64,000 nucleotides of DNA from an uncultured Loktanella sp. (GCA_937132065.1 CAKZNT010000037.1:32260-96259); one strand, 5' to 3'; shown: positions 53,741 to 63,243, numbered from the stretch's first letter. The notes: generated by a model from the sequence alone, not told the origin. Numbers and translations are program-made.

Positions 53741-54901
53741 CTAAACAGGCAGAGCATGCTCAATCAATCGCGCAAAGAATGACGCACCTGCGGCGGCAGT
53801 CTCATCATCAAAATTGTATTCAGGATGGTGCAGGCCCGCCGTATCGCCATTCCCGACAAACAAATACGATCCCGGACGCTTTTCCAACAAAAACGAGAAA
53901 TCTTCCGCCCCCATCTCGGGTCCGATGTCATCAACAACGCCCGCATCCCCAGCCACCTCGCGCGCCACATCAGCGGCAAACGCGGTGCGCTCTGGGTCAT
54001 TGATCGTGGCGGGATACCCGACATTGTAGACCAGCTCCGCCTCAACGCCGTAAGCGATCGCAGCCCCCGCAACAATCGCCTCGAGGCGCGCAAGCACCAT
54101 GCCCTGCACCGCACGATCGAACGTCCTTACAGTCCCGTTAATAAACGCTTTTTCAGGGATCACATTGTCTGCGCTGCCCGTGTGGATCTGGGTGACCGAC
54201 ACGACAAGATTGTCTTGTGAAAAGGCGTTACGGCTTACGATTGTCTGGATGGACTGCGCGATGCTCACCGCAGCAACAACCGGATCAATCGTTTCATGGG
54301 GCATCGCGCCATGGCCGCCCTTGCCTTTGATGTGAATGTCAAAATCATCCGCAGCCGCCATAATCGGCCCGGGTGTGGTGTAGAACTGCCCGACAGGCGT
54401 GCCTGGCGCATTGTGAAGCGCGTAGACCTCTTTGATGTCGAACGTGTCGAGAATACCTTCCTTAACCATCACCTCGCCGCCACCGCCCGACTCTTCGGCG
54501 GGTTGGAAAATCAACGCAACACGGCCCTTGAAGTTGCGGGTTTCCGCCAGATAGCGCGCAGCCCCCAACAGCATCGTTGTGTGGCCGTCATGGCCACAGG
54601 CATGCATTTTCCCATCGTAAATGGAGGCATACTCAAGCCCCGTTTCTTCCTGCATCGGCAGCGCATCCATATCCGCGCGCAAGCCAATCGTCGGCCCCTC
54701 ACCCTGCCCCTCGATGATCGCAACAATCCCTGTCGTTGCAATGCCTTCGTGGATTTCGGTGATGCCAAATTCACGGAGCCGCTCGGCAACAAATGCAGCC
54801 GTCTGGTGGCACTCGAACTCCAGTTCAGGGATCGTATGCAGATGCCTGCGCCATGTCGTCATGTCTGGCGTATAATCGGCGATACGGTTGATTACGGGCA
54901 T
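53741..54901 (-). CDS. M20 family amidohydrolase (hippurate hydrolase-like)
   Basis: 386-aa zinc peptidase-like enzyme. HACGHDGHTTMLLGAARYL, EESGGGGEVMVKEG and a late GAEDFSFLLEKRPGSYLFVGNG are typical of HipO/AmaA amidohydrolases that cleave N-acyl amino acids. ATG at 54901 with GGAG upstream; divergent from mazG. Confidence 0.92.
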   Translation of the reverse strand: MPVINRIADYTPDMTTWRRHLHTIPELEFECHQTAAFVAERLREFGITEIHEGIATTGIVAIIEGQGEGPTIGLRADMDALPMQEETGLEYASIYDGKMHACGHDGHTTMLLGAARYLAETRNFKGRVALIFQPAEESGGGGEVMVKEGILDTFDIKEVYALHNAPGTPVGQFYTTPGPIMAAADDFDIHIKGKGGHGAMPHETIDPVVAAVSIAQSIQTIVSRNAFSQDNLVVSVTQIHTGSADNVIPEKAFINGTVRTFDRAVQGMVLARLEAIVAGAAIAYGVEAELVYNVGYPATINDPERTAFAADVAREVAGDAGVVDDIGPEMGAEDFSFLLEKRPGSYLFVGNGDTAGLHHPEYNFDDETAAAGASFFARLIEHALPV

Positions 54902-54962
54902 TGCTGGCACTCCGGCGGTTTGAATAATAGGGTCAGTTGATAACAAGATCGGAGGCCGTGCA

Positions 54963-55793
54963 ATGGCAGATACGTTAATCCACGATCCAAATGGCGGGAT
55001 GCCGCGGCTCTTGGAGATCATGCGCCGTTTGCGCGACCCGCAAACGGGGTGTCCGTGGGACATTGAACAGGATTTCGACAGCATCGCACCCTATACGATT
55101 GAGGAGGCCTATGAGGTCGCAGACGCGATTACGCGCAAGGATTGGGCCGATCTAGAGGGCGAGTTGGGCGATCTTTTGCTTCAGACGGTTTATCACACAG
55201 CGATCGGTGCAGAATCGGGCCTCTTCGATTTCGAAAGCGTCGTTAAGACGATCTCGGACAAAATGGTTGCCCGTCACCCTCATGTCTTTGGCGACGAATC
55301 GCGAGAGAAATCTGCCGAACAGCAAACCAAAGACTGGGAGGCCATCAAGGCGGCTGAACGCGGCGCAAAGGCGCAGACCCGCACGCTTGACGGGGTTGCC
55401 GCTGGCCTTCCTGCCTTGACGCGGGCGGTGAAGCTGCAAAAGCGCGCGGCGCGTGTCGGGTTTGACTGGCCTGATACCAGCCATGTTCTTGATAAAATCA
55501 TTGAGGAAGCAGGCGAATTGGTCGAGGCGCGCGATACGCTAACCCACGACGAGGTGACGGAAGAATTCGGCGACCTGATGTTTGTGATGGCCAATCTTGC
55601 GCGCCACCTAGAGGTCGATCCAGAGACCGCCGTGCGCGCAACGAACGCCAAATTTATACGTCGTTTCAATGCAGTAGAGGACAAACTTGCCATGATCAAC
55701 AAGACCCCTGCGCAAAGTAATCTCGCTGAGATGGATGCGCTATGGGATCAGGTGAAGGCGGAGGAGAAAACCCGCTCAAATAAGTCCGACTAA
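54963..55793 (+). CDS. mazG: Nucleoside triphosphate pyrophosphohydrolase MazG
   Basis: 276 aa with two MazG domains. First site EEAYEVADAI with ELGDLLLQTVYH, second IIEEAGELVEARD with EEFGDLMFVMANLARH. Removes non-canonical NTPs and may affect ppGpp levels. GGAGG seven bases upstream. Confidence 0.95.
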   Translation: MADTLIHDPNGGMPRLLEIMRRLRDPQTGCPWDIEQDFDSIAPYTIEEAYEVADAITRKDWADLEGELGDLLLQTVYHTAIGAESGLFDFESVVKTISDKMVARHPHVFGDESREKSAEQQTKDWEAIKAAERGAKAQTRTLDGVAAGLPALTRAVKLQKRAARVGFDWPDTSHVLDKIIEEAGELVEARDTLTHDEVTEEFGDLMFVMANLARHLEVDPETAVRATNAKFIRRFNAVEDKLAMINKTPAQSNLAEMDALWDQVKAEEKTRSNKSD

Positions 55794-55798
55794 ATAAA

Positions 55799-55835
55799 TC
55801 AGGTATTGACCTGACTAAAAGAGTCGGGCTTATAG
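55799..55835 (+). promoter_or_regulatory. Promoter and overlapping inverted repeat of the iron-binding protein gene
   Basis: TTGACC (55806-55811), 18-bp spacer and TTATAG (55830-55835). TCAGGT-N4-ACCTGA (55799-55814), a perfect palindrome, covers the -35, and GACT-N5-AGTC (55813-55825) fills the spacer. These look like regulator sites. Confidence 0.55.
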
Positions 55836-55869
55836 GGCGCATCTTAAACACCTACCGAGGAATGACGAC

Positions 55870-56874
55870 ATGTCCCTTCGCACGATCCTATTTTCGACAG
55901 CATGCGCCGCAATGGCTGGCCCTGCTCTGGCAGACGTAAACATCTACACCACCCGCCAGCCCGAGCTTGTCCAGCCAATGATGGACGCTTTCACGGCTAA
56001 AACCGGCATTGCGGTGAACCTTGCTTATGTTTCTGACGGTCTGGTCGAGCGCCTGAAGGCGGAGGGCGCGCGCTCTCCCGCGGATTTGGTGATGACCGTT
56101 GATATCGCGAACTTGCAGCAGATCGTGGACGCGGATGTGATCCAGCCCGTCGAGAGCGACGTTTTAACGGCTGCCGTGCCAGAAAGCCTGCGCAGCAACG
56201 ACAACTTGTGGTTTGGCCTCACAACCCGTGCCCGCATTATTTACGCCAGCAAAGAACGCGTAGCCGACGGCGAGGTGACAACTTACGAAGACCTCGCGTC
56301 TGACAAGTGGAAGGGCCGCATTTGCACGCGCTCTGGCATTCACAACTACAACCTTGCTCTTGTTTCTGCCGTTATCGCCCACAACGGCGAAGATGCAGCA
56401 AAGACATGGGCCGAAGGTGTGCATGCCAATCTCGCCCGCAAGCCCGAGGGCAACGACCGCGCACAAGTGAAGGCGATCTGGGCCGGCGAATGTGACATCA
56501 GTCTCGGCAACACCTACTACATGGGCAAAATGCTTGCTGATCCGGAACAGGTTCCGTGGGCAGACTCAGTGCGCATCGTGTTCCCGACGTTCGAGAATGG
56601 CGGCACGCACGTCAACGTATCGGGTATTGCAATGACAAAATCCGCGCCCAACAAGGCGGAAGCCACTGAATTGATGGAATATTTGGTATCCCCAGAGGCG
56701 CAAGGCCTATATGCGGAGTTGAACACCGAATACCCTGTTCTTGATGGCGCACCTGTTGCAGAACTGGTCGCAAGCTGGGGCGCATTCACGCCAGACGATA
56801 TGGACCTTGGCACATTGGCCGCGAACCGTCCAATCGCATTGCGCATCATGGAAGAGGTCAACTTCGACGGCTAA
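55870..56874 (+). CDS. Periplasmic Fe(III)-binding protein, FbpA/FutA type
   Basis: 334 aa. Signal peptide 1-21 (ends AMAGPALA), then the class of periplasmic binding proteins that hold ferric iron. The adjacent tyrosines Tyr216-Tyr217 (GNTYYMGKM), iron ligands in this family, are present, as is DVNIYTTRQPELVQPMMDAFTAKTG. No permease or ATPase follows; the gene ends at a terminator and convergent uup, so it stands alone. Confidence 0.92.
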   Translation: MSLRTILFSTACAAMAGPALADVNIYTTRQPELVQPMMDAFTAKTGIAVNLAYVSDGLVERLKAEGARSPADLVMTVDIANLQQIVDADVIQPVESDVLTAAVPESLRSNDNLWFGLTTRARIIYASKERVADGEVTTYEDLASDKWKGRICTRSGIHNYNLALVSAVIAHNGEDAAKTWAEGVHANLARKPEGNDRAQVKAIWAGECDISLGNTYYMGKMLADPEQVPWADSVRIVFPTFENGGTHVNVSGIAMTKSAPNKAEATELMEYLVSPEAQGLYAELNTEYPVLDGAPVAELVASWGAFTPDDMDLGTLAANRPIALRIMEEVNFDG

Positions 56875-56880
56875 GGGCAC

Positions 56881-56894
56881 GGGGGCGCGCCCCC
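56881..56894. other. 14-bp GC palindrome
   Basis: GGGGGCGCGCCCCC, six bases after the iron-binding protein stop, between that stop and the terminator. Could act as an extra stem in the 3' end of the mRNA. Confidence 0.5.
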
Positions 56895-56913
56895 AACCCA
56901 CTTTGCTGCAATC

Positions 56914-56942
56914 AGGCCGTCTCGTTTACGAGGCGGCCTTTT
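56914..56942 (+). terminator. Terminator after iron-binding protein gene
   Basis: AGGCCGTCTCG (56914-56924) pairs with CGAGGCGGCCT (56929-56939) with one G-U, followed by TTTT. The uup stop codon lies in its loop, so terminator and convergent coding end share the DNA. Confidence 0.85.
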
Positions 56943-58740
56943 CTTCGAGGGCCAGCCATTCTTCCTCGGCATCTGACAAAGCAATCTGTCGCTCAACAAG
57001 CGCATCAGACGCCTTTTGAAATTTCGCGGGCTGTTTTGTGAACAGCTCGGGATCAGACAAGACCTCTTCCAGCTTACCAATCTCGGCCGTCAGCTTTTCC
57101 ATGACACCCGGAAGCTCTTCCAACCGGTGCTTTTCTGTAAACGAGAGGGTGGTTTTCCGCGCAACAGATCCCGCTTGTTTACCGCCCTTGGAAAGCTGCT
57201 TACCCACCGATTTTGGTGCGGCTGGCAGGTCATCGGCGCGCTGCTGCTGATAGTCGGACCAACCGCCCGCATAGGCAACCGCCTGCCCGTTTCCTTCCAT
57301 CGCAATCGTGGTTGTCGCCACGCGGTCAAGGAAATCACGGTCGTGGCTGACAAGCATCACCGTTCCATCGTAATCGCCCAAAATGTCTTGCAACAGATCA
57401 AGCGTTTCGATGTCGAGATCGTTTGTCGGTTCGTCAAGGACAAGCACGTTGCTTTCGCGCGCCATCAGCCGCGCCAGCAAGAGCCGCGCCTTTTCACCAC
57501 CCGAGAGCGACCGCACGGGCGCGCGGGCTTGCGCCTCGTCAAACAGAAACTCTTTGAGGTAGCCGACAACGTGTTTTGGCGTGCCGCGCACCATCACCTG
57601 ATCAGATTTACCCGAAGCACCAAGCACGGGGTCAGAGGCCAGATTTTCCCAAAGCGTCATGTTTGGATCAAGCTGCGCACGTGCCTGATCGAATACCGCG
57701 ATGTCAAGGTTCGTGCCAAGCTTGACCACGCCCTCATCTGGTTCAACTTGCCCCAGTAACATCTTGAGAACAGTGGTTTTTCCGACACCGTTAGGACCAA
57801 CAAATGCGATCCGGTCACCGCGATTGATCGTAAGGTCAAAACCCTTCACGATCTGCTTGCCGTCATAGGCTTTGACCAAACCAGTGGCTTCGACCACCTT
57901 TTTGCCAGATGTCGAGCCGCCGTCAAACGCCATTGCTGCCGTGCCCTGACGCTTGATTTGTCCCGCTTTTTCGGCGCGCAAATCAGCAAGCGCACGCACC
58001 CGTCCTTGGTTGCGTTTGCGCCGCGCAGAGATACCCTCAACTGCCCAACGGGCTTCGGCTTTGATCTTGCGGTTTAGTTTGTGGCGTTGCTGGTCTTCTT
58101 CTTCCCAAAGCTTGTCGCGCCACTCCTCAAAGCCGTCAAACCCTTGTTCGGCGCGGCGCACTTGGCCGCGGTCAATCCAAAGGGTCGCACGGGTCAGAGC
58201 GCGCAAAAATGCACGGTCGTGGCTGATCAACACAAAGGCGGCGCGGGTCGTTTTCAACTCGGCCTCAAGCCAAGCAATCGCCTCGATATCAAGGTGGTTG
58301 GTCGGCTCGTCGAGCAGCATCAATTCTGGCGCTTCGGCCATCAATTTCGCAAGGGCCGCACGGCGCCGTTCCCCGCCAGAAGCGGTCTTAGGGTCGCCCA
58401 TCGGGTCAAACTTCAGCCCTTCGGCCACCATATCTACGCGGTAGGCTTCTTCTTCTGGCAGCCCACTGGCAGCATAGGCGCCAAGGGTATCGAAACCCTC
58501 CATTGTGGGGTCTTGCTCCATGTAGCCCACGCTCACGCCCGGCGCTGCGGTGCGCGCGCCGCTATCGGCCTCAACAAGGCCCGCCATGACCTTCATCAGA
58601 GTGGATTTGCCTGACCCGTTGCGCCCAACCAGCGCCACGCGGTCGCCGGGCTGAACCACAAGCGACAGGTCTTCAAATACAGGATCACCCCCAAATGTGA
58701 GGGCGATTTCGGAGAGTTGGAGTAAGGGTGCACGTGCCAT
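56926..58740 (-). CDS. uup: ABC-F ATPase Uup
   Basis: 604-aa soluble double ABC protein. Walker A 39-46 (GRNGSGKS), second GPNGVGKTT; Walker [13 protein letters not shown] and VLVLDEPTNDLD; LSGGEKARLLLARL. It has the Uup C-terminal coiled domain (KHRLEELPGVMEKLTAEIGKLEEVL). Uup acts on ribosomes and in E. coli affects transposon excision and branched DNA. Start MARAPLLQLSEI at 58740. The window has a second ABC-F at 36233. Confidence 0.93.
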   Translation of the reverse strand: MARAPLLQLSEIALTFGGDPVFEDLSLVVQPGDRVALVGRNGSGKSTLMKVMAGLVEADSGARTAAPGVSVGYMEQDPTMEGFDTLGAYAASGLPEEEAYRVDMVAEGLKFDPMGDPKTASGGERRRAALAKLMAEAPELMLLDEPTNHLDIEAIAWLEAELKTTRAAFVLISHDRAFLRALTRATLWIDRGQVRRAEQGFDGFEEWRDKLWEEEDQQRHKLNRKIKAEARWAVEGISARRKRNQGRVRALADLRAEKAGQIKRQGTAAMAFDGGSTSGKKVVEATGLVKAYDGKQIVKGFDLTINRGDRIAFVGPNGVGKTTVLKMLLGQVEPDEGVVKLGTNLDIAVFDQARAQLDPNMTLWENLASDPVLGASGKSDQVMVRGTPKHVVGYLKEFLFDEAQARAPVRSLSGGEKARLLLARLMARESNVLVLDEPTNDLDIETLDLLQDILGDYDGTVMLVSHDRDFLDRVATTTIAMEGNGQAVAYAGGWSDYQQQRADDLPAAPKSVGKQLSKGGKQAGSVARKTTLSFTEKHRLEELPGVMEKLTAEIGKLEEVLSDPELFTKQPAKFQKASDALVERQIALSDAEEEWLALEEKAAS

Positions 58741-58797
58741 GCTGCTGGCGCTATTGCACCTTGCGCCCAAGGTCAATCGCTCTCGTTAGATTGGTCG

Positions 58798-59505
58798 CTA
58801 TAAGGTTGCGCGCAACGCCTTGGCACGCCCTGACGGCACATCACCGACCTCAAGCACCGTGAAAATGTGCAAGGTGTTCATCTCGGGATCAATCACAGCC
58901 ACATCCCCCACCCAGCCATTCATCGACAGATAGCTGCGTAAGAGTTTTGGCATCTGGCGAAAGCTGCGCGTCAGGTCATAGGTGTCGCGGCTTAGGGGAA
59001 TATGTGCGTGGTTGCGGGCTGCGGGCACTTTTTGCGCTGGCCCTTGGTGGTGCTGGGCCAGATAGGCAAAGGCATCTGCATACGCCAGCGGATTGACCCC
59101 TGCAAAGCTTGTGCAGCCAAAGAGGAACGCCGCCTCTGTCTCGTCAACCAAACGCGCAAGCGCCCCGAGTGCTATGCGCAGGACTGCCGCCTGCCCTGCG
59201 ACCGGTTTCATACAAAAGCGGCCCACCTCGATTGCGGGTCCGTGTAGGGCTGCCAGATCATAGAATTGGCCGGTATATGTATCGGTAAGCGGCGCGCCGC
59301 CCTCAAAGACGCGCAGCCGCAATGTGCAGACCAATACCCCGTTCTGTTCGACCATCAAATGCCGCGATTTGGCGTCAAACGGATCAACATCCAACCCTTT
59401 GCCGTCAAAAAAGGCCTGATGGCGCAGCTGCTGACAGGCCACAACGTCGGCAGGCCCATCTGCGAACCGCACCTCTAGACCGTCTTTGCTCGCTATTGCA
59501 GACAT
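58798..59505 (-). CDS. olsB: Ornithine-acyl-ACP N-acyltransferase-like protein (OlsB family, GNAT)
   Basis: 235 aa. Resembles OlsB, which makes lyso-ornithine lipid from 3-hydroxyacyl-ACP and ornithine: ACQQLRHQAFFDGKGLDVDPFDAKSRHLMV near the start and IEVGRFCMKPVAGQ in the core. The partner OlsA (second acyl transfer) is not next to it. Ornithine lipids replace phospholipids under phosphate stress in marine bacteria. ATG at 59505. Confidence 0.82.
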   Translation of the reverse strand: MSAIASKDGLEVRFADGPADVVACQQLRHQAFFDGKGLDVDPFDAKSRHLMVEQNGVLVCTLRLRVFEGGAPLTDTYTGQFYDLAALHGPAIEVGRFCMKPVAGQAAVLRIALGALARLVDETEAAFLFGCTSFAGVNPLAYADAFAYLAQHHQGPAQKVPAARNHAHIPLSRDTYDLTRSFRQMPKLLRSYLSMNGWVGDVAVIDPEMNTLHIFTVLEVGDVPSGRAKALRATL

Positions 59506-59586
59506 GACACCCCTTACCCGCTGGATCTGGTCGTTATCCCTGATCCAAGCATTGCAACATGACAATCTTATGACTTGGACAGGTGG

Positions 59587-60060
59587 TTAGTTTTCACCCA
59601 AGAAGTCGCCCGCATTCACGCGGCCAATGCTGTTGAGCAACTGTCGCACAAAGGTCGAATCGCGTGCTTGATCGTCGGTGACGCGGCGCGACAGGACGAT
59701 CACGTTGCCGTCTTGCAAGCCAAAGCGCTCGATATTGCTGACGATACCAGTCTGGTCAAAGCTGATGGCGAGGACTTCGCGCTGGATTTCTTCTGGCGCA
59801 AAGGCGCCAAAGTGGCGGAACTTGCTGGCAACGTAGTAGAACCCGCTTTCGTTCAAAACGCCGCCCGACGTGGGGGGGCCGATGCTCAGTGTCACAGATT
59901 CGCGGGTATCAACGCCGACGACCACGAGCGCCAAGTCTTCCTCGGGAGGCATGTAGCCATGATTGCGGATGATCGGTGTGCAGGCCACTGCGACCATCAC
60001 GGCAGCGACCGCCAAACCGCGCATAACTGCGATTTTGCCCTTGTTAGCCAATGGTCCCAT
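59587..60060 (-). CDS. bamE: Outer-membrane assembly lipoprotein, BamE/SmpA family
   Basis: 157 aa. Lipobox VAVAC with Cys27 after a long basic lead; an ATG 36 bases downstream would give a more typical short lipoprotein signal. The SmpA/OmlA domain follows (VDTRESVTLSIGPPTSGGVLNESGFYYVASKF). Helper of the BAM complex. Divergent from the yceD-like gene, the usual alphaproteobacterial arrangement. Confidence 0.88.
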   Translation of the reverse strand: MGPLANKGKIAVMRGLAVAAVMVAVACTPIIRNHGYMPPEEDLALVVVGVDTRESVTLSIGPPTSGGVLNESGFYYVASKFRHFGAFAPEEIQREVLAISFDQTGIVSNIERFGLQDGNVIVLSRRVTDDQARDSTFVRQLLNSIGRVNAGDFLGEN

Positions 60061-60131
60061 CTCCTGCCCCCTTGCGCAAACGCGCGATGCCTTTTATCTC
60101 CACTACAACATGCAGCCCCATATGTTCAAGA

Positions 60132-60698
60132 ATGGAAGCACACTTGGCTGATTTGCCCACATCTATCCTTCGCCTTTCCGACCTTGCTGCGCGCCGCGCA
60201 ACGCAGTTTGACGTGCAACCCGATGCCGCAGAGCGCAAGGCGATTGCCGCCGCCCTCGGGATCGTCGGCATTAAAAAGCTGACGTTCGTTGGTGAAATTT
60301 CCCCCGTTGGGCGCACCGATTGGGACCTTAAGGCAAAACTCGGGGCCACGGTTGTTCAGGATTGTGTTGTCACACTCGCGCCTGTGACCACGCGCATCGA
60401 CGAGACTGTGCCCCGCACTTACACCGCTCATTTCGAAGAACCCAATGATGATGATGTCGAAATGTCGGTTGACGAGAACGTCGAGCCGCTGCCCGCGACC
60501 ATTGATCTGGTAGAGGTCATGGTGGAAGCACTTTCGCTTGCCTTGCCGCCCTATCCACGGGCCGAAGGTGCTGTATTGGAAGAATCCGTCTATTCAGAAA
60601 GCGGAATTACGCCAATGACTGACGACGATGCAAAGCCGTTTGCGGGGCTTGGCGATCTGCGCAAGGCCTTGGAAAACAAGGACGACAAGCCGTCTTAG
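60132..60698 (+). CDS. DUF177 / YceD family protein
   Basis: 188 aa. LPTSILRLSDLAARRATQFDVQPDAAERKAIAAALGI and later EDVVVTLAPVTTRIDETVPRTY-like stretch (CVVTLAPVTTRIDETV) match YceD; in plants and bacteria it is linked to 23S rRNA handling. It sits before rpmF as is usual. Start by homology; ribosome site weak. Confidence 0.88.
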   Translation: MEAHLADLPTSILRLSDLAARRATQFDVQPDAAERKAIAAALGIVGIKKLTFVGEISPVGRTDWDLKAKLGATVVQDCVVTLAPVTTRIDETVPRTYTAHFEEPNDDDVEMSVDENVEPLPATIDLVEVMVEALSLALPPYPRAEGAVLEESVYSESGITPMTDDDAKPFAGLGDLRKALENKDDKPS

Positions 60699-60851
60699 GC
60701 AATTCAGTCGCGAGGGGTTGCGCTGCAAAATAATCGCAGTATGTTCGCGGCCTCTTTTACATTAGTCTCGACAGGGCTTCTACAATCGCGTAGGACGCCC
60801 CAAAGACTGAAACTTACGGGCCATTTGCGCCCATTATCATAGGGTTGAGAC

Positions 60852-61058
60852 ATGGCCGTCCAGCAGAATAAAGTATCCAAATCCCGTCGCAACAACCGTC
60901 GTTCGCACGACTCACTGGTTGCAGCAAATCCTAACGAGTGTGACAACTGTGGTGAGCTGAAGCGCCCACACCACGTTTGCCCATCTTGCAACCACTACGC
61001 GACACGCGAAGTTATTGCGGCGACGACAGACGTCGATATGGACGAAGACGCAGCGTAA
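60852..61058 (+). CDS. rpmF: 50S ribosomal protein L32
   Basis: 68 aa. [20 protein letters not shown] opening and a zinc ribbon with four Cys ([21 protein letters not shown]). The order yceD-rpmF-plsX-fabH is a conserved operon linking ribosome and fatty-acid synthesis. The 153-bp gap upstream may hold a promoter, none clear. Confidence 0.98.
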   Translation: MAVQQNKVSKSRRNNRRSHDSLVAANPNECDNCGELKRPHHVCPSCNHYATREVIAATTDVDMDEDAA

Positions 61059-61075
61059 GCTGACGTTAATTCAAC

Positions 61076-62176
61076 ATGACACCTACTCAGTCGGATCAGA
61101 CGGTGAAAACCACGGATGTTATTTCCGTTGATGCGATGGGTGGCGATAAAGGGCCTGCAACCGTTGTTGCGGGCCTTTCAATGTTTCTAAAAGCCAATCC
61201 TGCCGCAAAGGTGATCTTGCACGGCCCCGAGGCCGAGCTCGCGCCAATGGTTGCGAAAACGGGTTATGGCGACCGCATCACGATCGGCGATGCCTCTGAA
61301 GTCGTGAAAATGACTGATAAGCCAAGCCACGTGCTGCGCAACGGCAAGAAAACCTCGATGTGGTCCGCTGTCGAAGCGGTGCGCGACGGGCGTGCGGCGG
61401 TTGCAGTGTCGTGTGGCAATACGGGCGGCCTCATGGCCATCTCGATGTTGCGCCTGCGCAAGGCCGAGGGCGTGAACCGCCCAGCCATCGCCTGCCTCTG
61501 GCCCTCTCGTAACCCTGTCGGCTTTAACGTCATGCTTGATGCGGGCGCTGATATCCGTGCGGATCAGGATGATCTTCTGACCTATGCGCTTATGGGGGCG
61601 TCTTATGCCCGCAATGGCCTTGATATCGCCCGCCCGCGCGTCGGCCTGTTAAATGTTGGCACAGAAGAGCATAAAGGGCGCGCGGAACTCAAAGTGGCCC
61701 ATGAAATGATCGGCGATGCGGCTGACAAGGGTGACTACGAATATGTCGGGTTTGTCGAAGGTGGCGATCTGCCCTCTGCGCGCGTCGATGTGATCGTGAC
61801 TGACGGGTTCACTGGCAATGTCGCGCTCAAGACTGGCGAAGGCACTGCCAATCTCATTTCGGGCCTTCTGCGCGAATCGTTAATGAAGACGCCTTTGTCG
61901 ATGTTCGCCGCCCTCCTTGCGCGCGGCTCGCTAAATCGCTTGCGCCAAAAGATCGACCCGCGTGGCGTCAATGGTGGTGTCTTCCTCGGACTGAACCAGA
62001 CTGTCGTCAAAAGCCACGGCGGCGCAGATGCGACTGGCGTGGCTGCGGCGCTTAACCTTGCTTATCGCCTCGCCCAGTCCGGTTTCTCTGACAAATTGGC
62101 AGCACGGGTTGCATCTGCTGCGGCCCTTGCCCAAGATACACCCCAAGAAGGTTCAGACCCCAACTCGGATAAGTAA
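61076..62176 (+). CDS. plsX: Phosphate acyltransferase PlsX
   Basis: 366 aa. Makes acyl-phosphate from acyl-ACP, the first step of PlsX/PlsY phospholipid synthesis. DAMGGDKGPATVV, AAVAVSCGNTGGLMAISMLRL and GVNGGVFLGLNQTVVKSHGGADATG are the family motifs. It starts 17 bases after rpmF. Confidence 0.97.
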   Translation: MTPTQSDQTVKTTDVISVDAMGGDKGPATVVAGLSMFLKANPAAKVILHGPEAELAPMVAKTGYGDRITIGDASEVVKMTDKPSHVLRNGKKTSMWSAVEAVRDGRAAVAVSCGNTGGLMAISMLRLRKAEGVNRPAIACLWPSRNPVGFNVMLDAGADIRADQDDLLTYALMGASYARNGLDIARPRVGLLNVGTEEHKGRAELKVAHEMIGDAADKGDYEYVGFVEGGDLPSARVDVIVTDGFTGNVALKTGEGTANLISGLLRESLMKTPLSMFAALLARGSLNRLRQKIDPRGVNGGVFLGLNQTVVKSHGGADATGVAAALNLAYRLAQSGFSDKLAARVASAAALAQDTPQEGSDPNSDK

Positions 62177-62178
62177 AC

Positions 62179-63150
62179 ATGACACGCCGCGCAGTCGCCA
62201 TTGGAGTTGGGCATTATTTGCCTGAACGCGTTGTTCCAAACGCAGAATTCGAAAAAACGCTAGATACAACTGACGAGTGGATCAAATCCCGGTCAGGCAT
62301 CGAGCGCCGCCATTTTGCAGCCCCCCAAGAGACAACTTCGGATCTTGCGACCCATGCCGCAAACGCCGCCCTGAAGATGGCAGGCATCGCCGCAAATGAC
62401 ATTGATGCTATCATTGTCGCGACCTCGACCGCCGATCTGACATTCCCTTCTGCCGCCACAATGGTGCAGCATGCGATTGGCAACACCAAGGGGTATGCCT
62501 TTGATATTCAAGCCGTTTGTGCAGGATTCGTTTTTGCGCTGAGCAATGCAAATGCGCTGATTGCCTCTGGTCAGGCCGACCGCGTGCTTGTCATTGGGGC
62601 CGAAACGTTTAGCCGGATCATGGACTGGACGGATCGCGGAACTTGCGTTCTGTTTGGTGATGGCGCGGGCGCGGTGATCCTTGAGGCACAAGACGGCACT
62701 GGCACAACGCAAGATCGGGGCATTCTGGCCACCGACCTGAATTCTGACGGCTCTTATCGTGATCTGCTTTATGTTGACGGTGGCGTGTCCAAACAGTCGA
62801 CGGGCGTGTTGCGCATGGAGGGACAAGAGGTGTTTCGCCATGCCGTTGAGAAGCTCGCGCAGACTGCGCATACCGCCCTTGATAAGGTCGGATTGGGCGC
62901 GGATGATGTCAATTGGGTCGTGCCCCATCAGGCCAACATCCGGATCATCAAATCCACCGCGCGCAAGCTTGGCGTTGGCATGGACCGCGTGATCGTCACC
63001 GTGCAGGATCATGGCAATACCTCTGCTGCCTCCATTCCGCTTGCCCTATCCGTCGGCGTGCAGAGCGGCAAAATCAAAAAAGGCGATATTGTCGTGACCG
63101 AAGCGATTGGTGGCGGGCTGGCTTGGGGGGCCGTTGTTCTGCGCTGGTAG
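62179..63150 (+). CDS. fabH: Beta-ketoacyl-ACP synthase III
   Basis: 323 aa. Starts fatty-acid chains from acetyl-CoA and malonyl-ACP. Catalytic Cys114 (AVCAGFVFAL), His250 (VVPHQANIRI) and Asn280 (DHGNTSAAS) are present. Two bases after plsX. Confidence 0.98.
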   Translation: MTRRAVAIGVGHYLPERVVPNAEFEKTLDTTDEWIKSRSGIERRHFAAPQETTSDLATHAANAALKMAGIAANDIDAIIVATSTADLTFPSAATMVQHAIGNTKGYAFDIQAVCAGFVFALSNANALIASGQADRVLVIGAETFSRIMDWTDRGTCVLFGDGAGAVILEAQDGTGTTQDRGILATDLNSDGSYRDLLYVDGGVSKQSTGVLRMEGQEVFRHAVEKLAQTAHTALDKVGLGADDVNWVVPHQANIRIIKSTARKLGVGMDRVIVTVQDHGNTSAASIPLALSVGVQSGKIKKGDIVVTEAIGGGLAWGAVVLRW

Positions 63151-63190
63151 GCGAAAAACTCCTTTAACAGCACCGTTCAAGTCCTTGTTA

Positions 63191-63219
63191 TTGACTCTGA
63201 AATTGCCTGTCGCCTATGG
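63191..63219 (+). promoter_or_regulatory. Predicted promoter of ihfA
   Basis: TTGACT (63191-63196), 17-bp spacer, CTATGG (63214-63219), 25 bases before the ATG; GGGGGA ribosome site follows. Confidence 0.5.
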
Positions 63220-63243
63220 TTGGTCAAATTTTGGGGGAATAAT

